DNA of 64,000 nucleotides. It comes from Idiomarina aquatica. Its GTDB lineage: Bacteria > Pseudomonadota > Gammaproteobacteria > Enterobacterales > Alteromonadaceae. Shown here piece by piece: positions 1-7,002 of this stretch. A program made the translations under genes and the position numbers. Each line of letters begins with the position of its first letter. The stretch's first letter is position 1. The stretch is taken from the NCBI RefSeq assembly GCF_004362895.1, contig NZ_SNXI01000014.1, positions 16,255 to 80,254 of the forward strand. The letters are read 5' to 3'. Below the pieces are notes generated by a model. It did no database searches, was not told where the DNA came from, and was given only the letters and a program-made list of their open reading frames with translations.

Positions 1-1323
1 TTTTTGGCTAATATGGTCGATACCTTTATGGGTTTTGCGCCGTTAGGGGTAGTGTTAGTTGCCATGTTAGGTGTCGGTGTCGCCGAGCGTTCCGGGTATA
101 TCAACGTTGCCATCAAATTGATGCTAAACGTGACCCCTAAAATGTTGCTAACACCGGTATTGATTTTGGTTGCGATTGTCAGCCATACCGCGGTGGACGC
201 CGGTTATGTGCTGGTTATTCCGCTAGGTGGGGTTATCTTCTACGCTGCCGGGCGTCATCCTTTGGCCGGTATTGCTGCGGCGTTTGCCGGAGTTTCCGGT
301 GGTTTCAGTGCCAACTTTGTACCGTCAGCCATCGACCCGTTATTGCAGGGCTTTACCCAAACGGCAGCGCAGTTAATTGATGCGGACATGCAGTTAAACC
401 CGTTAAATAACTACTTCTTTACCGCCGCCTCATCTATTTTAGTGATTGCGGTAGGTTGGTTCCTTACCGATAGAGTGGTTGAACCGCGCTTACGCGGAAC
501 CGAACTGGATGGTGATCAGGAAGAAATGCCGGCACTTGACGATGTCACTCCGCGCGACCGCAAAGCCTTTTACGCCGCATCAGCAACTATGGTTGTCGGC
601 TTAGTGCTGTTGTACTTTACTGCGACCATGGAAAACTCACCATTAGCCGACCCTGTAACGGGGGAGCTGGCCTCGTTTGCGGCACCGTTAATGGGCATGA
701 TCGTGCCGCTCATTTTCCTGCTGTTTATTATTCCTGGCATTGTTCACGGCTACGTCTCTGGTAACTTCACCAATTCACAGGATGTTATCGGCTCAATGAC
801 CAAATCGATGGAAGGCATGGCCTACTACATGGTCATGGCGTTCTTCTGTGCCATGTTCATCAAGGCTTTCGGCGACTCACAGCTGGGTACTTTGATATCA
901 GTAAAAGGAGCGAACTTCCTCGCCAGTCTTGAATTGTCCGGTGGTGTCACCATGGTCGGCATGATCATGCTGGTCGCCTTCATTAACTTGTTTGTTGGCT
1001 CAGCATCCGCCAAGTGGGCCTTAATTTCACCCATTTTTGTTCCCATGCTGATGCAGCTGGGGTATTCACCCGACCTTACTCAAGCTGCGTATCGCGTCGG
1101 TGATTCAAGCAGTAATATCATTACGCCGCTGCTCCCCTACTTCCCGCTGGTTGTTTTATATTGTCAGCGCTACGTTAAAGGCACCGGTATCGGTACCCTG
1201 GTGGCGATGATGTTGCCATTTACGGTATCACTATTGGTACTCTGGTCAGCCTTCCTGATTGTTTACTGGACACTGGGTATACCGCTAGGTTTCCAGGCCA
1301 GCTACACTTACCCGGCGGGTTAA
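1..1323 (+). CDS. AbgT family transporter (5' end outside window)
   Basis: This is an integral membrane transporter of the AbgT family, whose members import p-aminobenzoyl-glutamate or export sulfonamide-type antimetabolites. The reading frame is already open at base 1. About 440 residues are visible, against roughly 500-530 for the family, so the N-terminus lies upstream. Many hydrophobic helices are seen, with the AbgT-typical stretches SHTAVDAGYVLVIPLGG, GGFSANF and, near the C-terminus, GDSSSNIITPLLPYFPL. A charged cytoplasmic loop (ELDGDQEEMPALDDVTPRDRKAF) separates the two halves. The stop lies 3 bp before the next gene, so the two are probably co-transcribed. The substrate cannot be read from sequence; the family assignment is firm. 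Confidence 0.88.
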   Translation, partial: FLANMVDTFMGFAPLGVVLVAMLGVGVAERSGYINVAIKLMLNVTPKMLLTPVLILVAIVSHTAVDAGYVLVIPLGGVIFYAAGRHPLAGIAAAFAGVSGGFSANFVPSAIDPLLQGFTQTAAQLIDADMQLNPLNNYFFTAASSILVIAVGWFLTDRVVEPRLRGTELDGDQEEMPALDDVTPRDRKAFYAASATMVVGLVLLYFTATMENSPLADPVTGELASFAAPLMGMIVPLIFLLFIIPGIVHGYVSGNFTNSQDVIGSMTKSMEGMAYYMVMAFFCAMFIKAFGDSQLGTLISVKGANFLASLELSGGVTMVGMIMLVAFINLFVGSASAKWALISPIFVPMLMQLGYSPDLTQAAYRVGDSSSNIITPLLPYFPLVVLYCQRYVKGTGIGTLVAMMLPFTVSLLVLWSAFLIVYWTLGIPLGFQASYTYPAG

Positions 1324-1326
1324 TCG

Positions 1327-2118
1327 ATGACCGCCATAAAGGATAAAACCATCTGGCTAACCGGTGCTTCTTCGGGCATCGGTTTAGCCTTGGCTCAACA
1401 ATTGGCTGACGCGGGCGCGGCATTGATTCTGACGTCGCGACGCGAACAGCAACTGGAAGAGTTGCGTCAGGCACTGCCTAATAGCGACAAACATCGCGTA
1501 CTGGCGCTGGATTTATCGCAACCAGAAACCGCGCAAGCAGCGGCCGAGCAGGCATTAGCTGATACGCGGGTCGACATTCTCATCAACAACGCCGGCGTAT
1601 CACAACGCAGCAAAGCGTTGGATACCGACTTATCCGTTTATCGCCAGCTAATGGAGATTGATTATTTTGGTGTGGTCGCACTTAACCAGGTGGTGATGCC
1701 CAAAATGATAGAGCAAGGCAGCGGCCACATAGTTACCGTTGCCAGCGTCGCTGGTAAAGTCGGTAGCAAGTTACGCAGTGGCTACTCCGGTGCTAAGTTC
1801 GCGGTAGTGGGTTATATGGATTGTTTGCGCGCAGAAATGGCCGAACACAATGTGCAGGTCACCAGTATTCTGCCCGGTTTCGTGAATACCCAGATTGCTA
1901 TCAATGCACTACAAGCCGACGGCAAACAACAAGGTCACAACGATCCTGAAATTGAGCAGGGTATCAGTGCCGACGAATGCGCCGCGGGTATTATCCAGGC
2001 AATCCAGGCCGATAAAGCCGAAGCCATTATTGGTAAAGGACTAAGCGCATTAGCACCAACACTAAAACGCTTCTTCCCGGGGCTGGTCAGACGGATTACC
2101 GCCAAACGAGAGGGCTAG
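1327..2118 (+). CDS. Short-chain dehydrogenase/reductase (SDR)
   Basis: A 263-residue classical SDR oxidoreductase, predicted cytosolic and NAD(P)-dependent. The Rossmann cofactor motif TGASSGIG is at residues 12-19, NNAG is near 88-91, and the catalytic YSGAK (YxxxK) is near 154-158 with a serine upstream. The arginine pair in TSRREQQ after beta-2 suggests NADP(H). The C-terminus is basic and hydrophobic (LKRFFPGLVRRITAKREG), as in membrane-associated SDRs of the DHRS7 kind. It starts 3 bp after the AbgT stop, which implies one operon. Its TAG stop interlocks with the TAG stop of the convergent VOC gene in the palindrome CTAG. The substrate is unknown. Confidence 0.88.
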   Translation: MTAIKDKTIWLTGASSGIGLALAQQLADAGAALILTSRREQQLEELRQALPNSDKHRVLALDLSQPETAQAAAEQALADTRVDILINNAGVSQRSKALDTDLSVYRQLMEIDYFGVVALNQVVMPKMIEQGSGHIVTVASVAGKVGSKLRSGYSGAKFAVVGYMDCLRAEMAEHNVQVTSILPGFVNTQIAINALQADGKQQGHNDPEIEQGISADECAAGIIQAIQADKAEAIIGKGLSALAPTLKRFFPGLVRRITAKREG

Positions 2119-2522
2119 CCGTCAACAGCCGGATTGTAGGTGATCTCCCACAAGTGGCCGTCAGGATCTTTAAAGTAGGCACCGTAGCAGCCCCAGGGTT
2201 GCCAGTGCGGCGACTTCAGCAGCTCTGCACCCGCTTGCTCTGCTGCGCTTGCCAACTCATCAATTTGTTCTTGTCTCGTAACATTGTGGCTAAGCATATG
2301 TCCACTACCCTTGGGCGTGATACCGAGTTGATTAGCCAAACTCCGGCGCGGCCAGATCGCCAATTTCAGGTTGTCATTAAGGTTAAAGAACGCCACTTGA
2401 GTGTCAGTGTTTACATCCCCCACAATACCCTTGGTGGGCAAGCCCAGGCCATCGCGATAAAAGCTAACCGCCTGTTCTAAATCATCGGTCATCAGCGTGA
2501 TAACGGTAATTGTTGGTTGCAT
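2115..2522 (-). CDS. VOC (glyoxalase/bleomycin-resistance) superfamily protein
   Basis: A 135-residue single VOC-domain protein with the beta-alpha-beta-beta-beta layout: LEQAVSFYRDGLGLPT in the first half and AYFKDPDGHLWEITYNP at the end, the standard C-terminal metal-site strand of glyoxalase I-like proteins. The frame can be extended 17 codons upstream, but the ATG at 2522 follows GGGAGATGTT, a good ribosome site, and matches the usual start just before the first beta strand, so it is preferred. The gene is convergent with the SDR gene, overlapping by 4 bp. Function could be lactoylglutathione lyase-like, but substrate-specific residues cannot be judged here. Confidence 0.82.
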   Translation of the reverse strand: MQPTITVITLMTDDLEQAVSFYRDGLGLPTKGIVGDVNTDTQVAFFNLNDNLKLAIWPRRSLANQLGITPKGSGHMLSHNVTRQEQIDELASAAEQAGAELLKSPHWQPWGCYGAYFKDPDGHLWEITYNPAVDG

Positions 2523-2631
2523 AACATCTCCCGGTTTTTCCTGACCATAACAATTTTTAATACGCATAAACACGCTATTTACGCTATGCTCCGCGCTACA
2601 CCAATGATTTTAACGGTTGCAAGGAGCCACT

Positions 2632-3540
2632 GTGTCACTAACTGCCAATGACAAAAAAGCCGTCGGCTATGCACTCACCGCGGTATTGCTTTGGTCCACC
2701 GTGGCAACCGCCTTTAAAATCACCCTGAATTACTTAACACCGTTACAAATGGTCACCGCCGCAACTGCGGTATCTTTTGCTATTTTGTTTGCTATTGCGT
2801 TAATTCGCGGTAAACAGTCACTGATACTACTCGAACTGCGCCGAATGCCCTTATATTACTTGCTGATTGGCGCGATTAATCCCGTACTCTATTATCTGGT
2901 GCTGTTCGAAGCCTATTCACTGTTACCCGCATCCGAAGCCCAGCCGTTAAATTATACCTGGGCAATCGCACTCACCTTTATGGCCGCCGTCATATTAAAG
3001 CAACCAATTCGTAAACGCGACTGGGCAGCCAGCGCGCTCGGCTATTTAGGCGTGTTGGTAATCGCCACCCGTGGTGATGTCTTAGGTTTAAGCTTTTCCA
3101 ATCCGATGGGTGTATTTTGGGCGCTGTTATCGACATTTTTGTGGGCCGCCTACTGGATCATCAATACTAAACGTAACGCCGAGTCCATCGTTCAGTTAGT
3201 GTTGGCATTTGGCCTCGCACTACCATTTTTAATAATCTGGAGCCTCATAAGCAGCGACTGGTCAAACATCCCCTGGCAAGGCTGGGCGGCAGTAACCTAC
3301 GTTGGTTTGTTCGAAATGGGTATCACTTTCCTGTTTTGGATGATGGCCATGAAAACCGCCACCAACACCTCGCTCATCAGCAATCTGATATTCCTGTCAC
3401 CATTCGTCTCGCTGCTACTGCTAAACCAGATCCTCGGCGAAACCATCTACCCCAGCACCATCACCGGTCTCATCCTCATCGTCACCGGCCTGATCCTGCA
3501 ACGCCTGCGCTTTGGACGTGAGCGTAGCGCAGATCGTTGA
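2632..3540 (+). CDS. EamA/DMT family transporter
   Basis: A 302-residue inner-membrane protein with ten hydrophobic helices arranged as two EamA repeats (about residues 10-140 and 150-290), typical of drug/metabolite exporters such as RhaT/YdcZ/RarD relatives. An upstream TTG in the same frame is possible, but GTG at 2632 is preceded by AAGGAG with a 5-nt spacer, so this start is preferred. The gene stands alone. Downstream of its stop, two long palindromic elements and a REP separate it from the convergent EEP gene. Substrate unknown. Confidence 0.85.
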   Translation: MSLTANDKKAVGYALTAVLLWSTVATAFKITLNYLTPLQMVTAATAVSFAILFAIALIRGKQSLILLELRRMPLYYLLIGAINPVLYYLVLFEAYSLLPASEAQPLNYTWAIALTFMAAVILKQPIRKRDWAASALGYLGVLVIATRGDVLGLSFSNPMGVFWALLSTFLWAAYWIINTKRNAESIVQLVLAFGLALPFLIIWSLISSDWSNIPWQGWAAVTYVGLFEMGITFLFWMMAMKTATNTSLISNLIFLSPFVSLLLLNQILGETIYPSTITGLILIVTGLILQRLRFGRERSADR

Positions 3541-3562
3541 GCATTCTGTCATTGGATTTGGT

Positions 3563-3723
3563 GCTGCGAGGCTCACTAGCGGGCTTTGTCCTGTCATCGG
3601 GCAGGAAATTCAAAGGGACGCTGCAAGTACATCCCTGTACGCTTGTTTCCGGCCATCCATGGCCTCCAACACCCTTTGAATCCCCCACCCGACAACAGAA
3701 CGCCCACGAGTAAACCTCGCAGC
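3563..3723 (+). repeat. Nested palindromic element, copy A
   Basis: A 161-bp imperfect palindrome. The outer arms begin GCTGCGAGG (3563-3571) and end CCTCGCAGC (3715-3723), and pair over about 50 bp with mismatches; the inner arms contain ATTCAAAGGG / CCCTTTGAAT. The central core (about 3617-3673) holds two small hairpins, one around CAAGTACATCCCTGTA and one GGCCATCCATGGCC. The core matches the cores of the other copies in this window. The element sits between the convergent EamA and EEP genes. Confidence 0.85.
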
Positions 3724-3744
3724 ATGGATATCCGGTAACAGCAT

Positions 3745-3917
3745 GCTCACCAAGAAGTTGAAGCGCTATCGGCGTGATTGGCTGTTATACCCTCCCCCGA
3801 GAATGTTGGAGGGCATGGATGCCCGGAAACAAGCCACACGGACGTGCTTGGTGCGGTTCTCGGGCGAGGGTATAACAGCCAAGCAAAAAGCCGATAGCAC
3901 TTCAGCTGCTTGGTGAG
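3745..3917 (-). repeat. Nested palindromic element, copy B1
   Basis: A ~173-bp palindrome with nearly perfect inner arms: GCTATCGGC with GCCGATAGC, and TTGGCTGTTATACCCTC with its complement. The outer arms CTCACCAAG / CTTGGTGAG are weaker. The core (3804-3855) is in reverse orientation and contains GGGCATGGATGCCC and the complement of CAAGCACGTCC. Read on the minus strand, about 144 bp match copy B2 (5066-5216) at all but about six positions, so B1 and B2 are inverted repeats flanking the EEP gene. Confidence 0.88.
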
Positions 3918-3920
3918 TGT

Positions 3921-3942
3921 GTCGCGTCAGGACGCGACCTAC
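3921..3942 (-). repeat. REP-like element (GTAG head plus palindrome)
   Basis: On the minus strand this reads GTAG followed by the perfect palindrome GTCGCGTC-CT-GACGCGAC. A GTAG/GGAG tetranucleotide joined to a GC-rich hairpin is the classic form of REP sequences mobilised by REP-associated tyrosine transposases. It lies 6 bp past the stop of the EEP gene and may also stabilise the mRNA 3' end. A close relative lies at 5392-5413. Confidence 0.7.
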
Positions 3943-3948
3943 ATCATG

Positions 3949-4998
3949 TTAACGCACCTGCTGGCGGAGGTTGCGGGCGAGCTCTTGGTCGGCGGCGTCG
4001 GGTTCTGGTGCGTCTGTGGGGCTGTTGAGTTCAGGTTTTAGGGCGAGCTCGGTTAGTAAGGGAAAGTGATCGGAGCCAAACGGGGGCAAGCGTTCGACCT
4101 TTACTAAGGCAAAGTGGTGGCTGTGGAAAATATGATCTAATGGCCAGCGGGCAAACCAGTAATTGGCATGGAATGTATTAAACATGCCCCTGCCAATGCG
4201 CGGATCGAGCAGGCCACTCATTTTGCGGAACAAAAGCGTTGTGCGCGACCAGGCGACATCGTTAAGATCACCTGCAACCACCGTCGGCGTGTGCTTTTCA
4301 TCAATTTCTTCCGCCAACCGCAATAACTCCGCATCGCGCTCAGCCGATTCTTCATTTTCGGACGGGCTTGGTGGTGCCGGATGAACAAAGTGTGCTTTTA
4401 TACGCTCACCGGATTCGAGTTCTATCCAGGTATGTATCGAGGGTTTATCGTTTTCGACGATATATCGCACTTCACTGTTATGCAAAGGCAGCCGCGAGTA
4501 TAAGTGCATGCCGTAAAGATTATCCAACGGCACCTTTACCGAATAAGTATAAACCTCTTCGATCGCAGCCAATTGTTGCTGCCACCAATCGTCTGACTCC
4601 AGTGTAATGATCACATCTGGCTGATTATGCTTAATAAGGCGTATTAATTGCTCGCTGTTGCGGTTAGGCGTTAGCACGTTAGCTGTCATTATCTTGATAT
4701 GCGCCACGCTGTTGTCGCTGGTAGCCTCCACCTCGACCGGGAACAAGCGGGTATACGGAATAATCCACCATAACTGACGCGCCAGGGTAAGCACCAATAT
4801 CGCCATAGATAGCGACTCTGTCAGGGCGAATGATTCGAAATAGAACAATCCAATCAGCAACCAGAAAGCCAGCAAAACCGCTAACTGAAAGCGCGGAAAA
4901 TCCAGCCCGCGAATTAGCCAATGTTGAACACGCAATAACGGCGCTAACGATAGCAGCGCGAGAATGACAGAAACGCTAAGATGAACAGACTCAAACAT
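3949..4998 (-). CDS. Membrane-anchored endonuclease/exonuclease/phosphatase family protein (YafD-like)
   Basis: A 349-residue protein with about three N-terminal transmembrane helices (residues ~7-95) followed by an EEP-fold catalytic domain. Visible EEP motifs are TANVLTPN, ITLESDDWW (metal-binding Glu), HFVHPAPP, VAGDLNDVAWS (Asp/Asn pair) and GSDHFPLL (catalytic SDH). This matches the E. coli YafD architecture; real substrates may be nucleic acids or phosphoesters. The C-terminus is acidic and poorly conserved. The ATG follows GGGATTCACTG, a modest ribosome site. The gene is bracketed by inverted copies of the nested palindrome (B1 downstream, B2 upstream), so it forms an isolated one-gene unit. 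Confidence 0.82.
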   Translation of the reverse strand: MFESVHLSVSVILALLSLAPLLRVQHWLIRGLDFPRFQLAVLLAFWLLIGLFYFESFALTESLSMAILVLTLARQLWWIIPYTRLFPVEVEATSDNSVAHIKIMTANVLTPNRNSEQLIRLIKHNQPDVIITLESDDWWQQQLAAIEEVYTYSVKVPLDNLYGMHLYSRLPLHNSEVRYIVENDKPSIHTWIELESGERIKAHFVHPAPPSPSENEESAERDAELLRLAEEIDEKHTPTVVAGDLNDVAWSRTTLLFRKMSGLLDPRIGRGMFNTFHANYWFARWPLDHIFHSHHFALVKVERLPPFGSDHFPLLTELALKPELNSPTDAPEPDAADQELARNLRQQVR

Positions 4999-5065
4999 CA
5001 GTGAATCCCTTTATACACTGACTTAACGCTACTGCACGAACGGATAAACTGCAACAAGTAAAGGG

Positions 5066-5216
5066 GCTTGAAGTGCTATCGGCTTTCTGCTTGGCTGCTA
5101 TACCCTCGCCCGAGAACCGCTCCAAGCACGTCCGTGTGGCTTGTTTCCGGGCATCCATGCCCTCCAACATTCTCGGGCGAGGGTATAGCAGCCAATCACG
5201 CCGATAGCACTTCAGC
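5066..5216 (+). repeat. Nested palindromic element, copy B2
   Basis: A 151-bp palindrome with arms GCTTGAAGTGCTATCGGC / GCCGATAGCACTTCAGC and a longer inner stem, TTGGCTGCTATACCCTCG with its complement. The core (5119-5170) holds CAAGCACGTCCGTGTGGCTTG and GGGCATCCATGCCC. It is the inverted near-twin of B1. Where B1 has GTTATACC/GGTATAAC in its stem, B2 has GCTATACC/GGTATAGC: a paired change that keeps the stem. It lies upstream of the EEP gene start. Confidence 0.88.
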
Positions 5217-5230
5217 CGTAAGGCGAGTAC

Positions 5231-5373
5231 AAAAAAGAAGGCGCCAAGGTGATTGACTAACCTCTTAAGCAAGGGTGTCTGGCGCCATGGATGGCGCCAG
5301 TCAAGCCCTACAGGGACGTACTTGCGGGCGTCCCTTGATTAAGAGGTTTCAATCACCCAGCCGCCTTTTTTGT
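5231..5373 (-). repeat. Nested palindromic element, copy C, with terminator-like ends
   Basis: A 143-bp palindrome whose stem is AAAAAAGAAGGCG, GGTGATTGA, ACCTCTTAA, AAGGG on the left, paired with CCCTT, TTAAGAGGT, TCAATCACC and CGCCTTTTTT on the right. The core (5273-5333, reverse orientation) contains GGCGCCATGGATGGCGCC and the complement of CAAGTACGTCCCTGTA. The A-tract at one end and T-tract at the other give the element the form of an intrinsic terminator on both strands. It lies between the E2 gene end and the EEP gene start. Confidence 0.85.
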
Positions 5374-5391
5374 GTTCGCCGCAACGGGTGT

Positions 5392-5413
5392 GTCGCGTCA
5401 GGGCGCGAACTAC
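5392..5413 (-). repeat. REP-like element overlapping the E2 stop codon
   Basis: On the minus strand this reads GTAG-TTCGCGCC-CT-GACGCGAC, an imperfect relative of the REP at 3921-3942. The TAG of the GTAG head is the stop codon of the E2 gene. Similarity to the first REP continues a few bases upstream (AACATG-TGTAG in both), so the last codons of E2 may themselves be repeat-derived. Confidence 0.62.
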
Positions 5414-6990
5414 ACCATGTTGACGAGCATGCTGGTGGGGTCTTCGAGGTATTCCTGCCAGCGTTTGTTAAAGCGGGCTATGGTGCCGCCGTCGATAATA
5501 CGATGGTCGCCTGACCAGCTTACCGTCATTATCTTACGAGCTACGACGTTGCCGTTTTCGTCAAAGCGCGGTAGTTCCTGCACTTTGCCTAAGGCAACAA
5601 TGGCTGCTTCCGGCTTATTAATGATAGGTGTTGCCACCGTACCGCCGATAACACCAATGTTCGAAATACTAATAGTACCGCCTTTCATGTCAGCCTGAGG
5701 CACTTTCCCTTCTCGAGCTGCTTGAGTCAGACGAGTCACTTCATTGGCCACATCAATAATACTCTTGTTCTGTACCTGTTTTACGTTAGGCACTAACAAG
5801 CCAATTTTGGTATCGACTGCCATGCCGATATTGTGGTCATCAAAGTAGGTAATTTCAGTGCAGTCTTCGTTCACCTGCGCATTCATTACCGGGAACTCTT
5901 TTAGAGCCAGCGACAAAGCTTTAATAAAGAACGGCATGACAGTTAAGCGTACGCCTTTCTCTTTGTATTGTTCTTTCAGCTTTTCACGCAGCGCAATCAG
6001 GTTAGTTAGATCAAATTCATCGGCATAAGTGAAGTGCGGAATAGTGCTGACAGAGTTCATCATCTGCTTAGCCATAGCCGCTTTGACGCCACGGATAGCT
6101 TCGGTGCGTGTGCCGCCGCTAGTACTAGTAGCTGCATTGGCACTGACATCTGCGTTATTACTCGAGCCAGAGGCACGAGCTACGTTGTCACCCGACTTGA
6201 AGGCTTCAATGTCTTTTTTCAAGACACGACCTTTCTTACCAGAGCCAGAAACGTCAGCGATATTAATATCATTCTCGCGCGCTAAGCGACGCACTGCAGG
6301 GCTGGCAATGGCTTTGCCCTGGCGCGCTTTCGCTGGTGGCTCAGCCTCTGCCTTTGCAGTTGCCTGCGGCTTAGACTCTGCACTGTTTTGCGAAGCGCTG
6401 CCTGAAGCAGTCTCGCCAGAGCCTGAAGCCTGAGCGCCGCCGGCTGATTGCAAAGCAAATAACGGCTTATGGACTTCGGCGATATCGCCTTTTTTGTGAT
6501 ACAGCTTAACGACTTTACCGTCATCTTTCGCTGGAATCTCAACCGTGGCTTTGTCGGTCATCACCTCAACCACGGGTTGGTCTTCTTTCACTTCATCGCC
6601 TTCAGCGACCAACCACTCAACGATTTCACACTCAACAATACCTTCGCCGATATCGGGAAGGATGAAGTCGGTGGTTTCGTTACTCGTGCCAGAGGCACGA
6701 GCTACGTCGTCCTCTTTTGGTTCTTCGGTTGCAGCAGCGTCGTTTGAATCGCCTTCAGCATTAATGCGGAATAACGGCTCGTGGACTTTAGCAATATCGC
6801 CTTTTTGGTAATACAGCTTTTCAACCACACCATCGTCTTTCGCCGGTATCTCAACCATGGCTTTGTCAGTCATGACCTCAACAACGGGCTGATCTTCTTT
6901 AACTTCGTCGCCTTCGGCTACCAGCCACTCAACGATTTCGCACTCTACGATCCCTTCGCCGATATCGGGCAGAATAAAATCTTTACTCAT
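5410..6990 (-). CDS. bkdB: Branched-chain 2-oxoacid dehydrogenase E2 (dihydrolipoamide acyltransferase), two lipoyl domains
   Basis: A 526-residue E2 core enzyme that transfers acyl groups from the E1-bound intermediate to CoA. It has two nearly identical lipoyl domains (about residues 1-78 and 107-183) with lipoyl lysines at K43 and K147 in TDKA[M/T]VEIPA. A peripheral subunit-binding domain lies near 232-268 (ASPAVRRLARENDINI) and a CATase domain runs to the end with the active-site motif DHRIIDGG. The linkers hold VARASGTS (96-103) and VARASGSS (270-277), each encoded by a REP-like palindrome in the same frame. It is last in the E1alpha-E1beta-E2 operon, 12 bp after E1beta. No E3 gene follows, so lipoamide dehydrogenase is probably supplied from elsewhere. 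Most E2s of this class have one lipoyl domain. Confidence 0.93.
   Translation of the reverse strand: MSKDFILPDIGEGIVECEIVEWLVAEGDEVKEDQPVVEVMTDKAMVEIPAKDDGVVEKLYYQKGDIAKVHEPLFRINAEGDSNDAAATEEPKEDDVARASGTSNETTDFILPDIGEGIVECEIVEWLVAEGDEVKEDQPVVEVMTDKATVEIPAKDDGKVVKLYHKKGDIAEVHKPLFALQSAGGAQASGSGETASGSASQNSAESKPQATAKAEAEPPAKARQGKAIASPAVRRLARENDINIADVSGSGKKGRVLKKDIEAFKSGDNVARASGSSNNADVSANAATSTSGGTRTEAIRGVKAAMAKQMMNSVSTIPHFTYADEFDLTNLIALREKLKEQYKEKGVRLTVMPFFIKALSLALKEFPVMNAQVNEDCTEITYFDDHNIGMAVDTKIGLLVPNVKQVQNKSIIDVANEVTRLTQAAREGKVPQADMKGGTISISNIGVIGGTVATPIINKPEAAIVALGKVQELPRFDENGNVVARKIMTVSWSGDHRIIDGGTIARFNKRWQEYLEDPTSMLVNMV
6161..6183 (-). repeat. REP-like palindrome inside the E2 coding sequence (second linker)
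   Basis: The minus strand reads GTAGCTCGTGCCTCTGGCTCGAG, split here as GTAG plus CTCGTGCC-TCT-GGCTCGAG, a palindrome with one mismatch. It is in frame and encodes V270 to S277 (VARASGSS) between the subunit-binding and catalytic domains. It matches the copy at 6683-6705 at 22 of 23 positions. Confidence 0.72.
6683..6705 (-). repeat. REP-like palindrome inside the E2 coding sequence (first linker)
   Basis: The minus strand has GTAG followed by the perfect 8-bp palindrome CTCGTGCC-TCT-GGCACGAG. It encodes V96 to S103 (VARASGTS) between the two lipoyl domains, in the same reading frame as the copy at 6161-6183. The GTAG-plus-hairpin form is the same as in the REP-like sequences at 3921 and 5392. 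Confidence 0.72.
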
Positions 6991-7002
6991 GTCGATGGGT
7001 CC

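Noticed and set aside
5068..5256. Short open frames running through the palindromic elements.
   Set aside because: They are products of repeat DNA with no consistent frame between copies.
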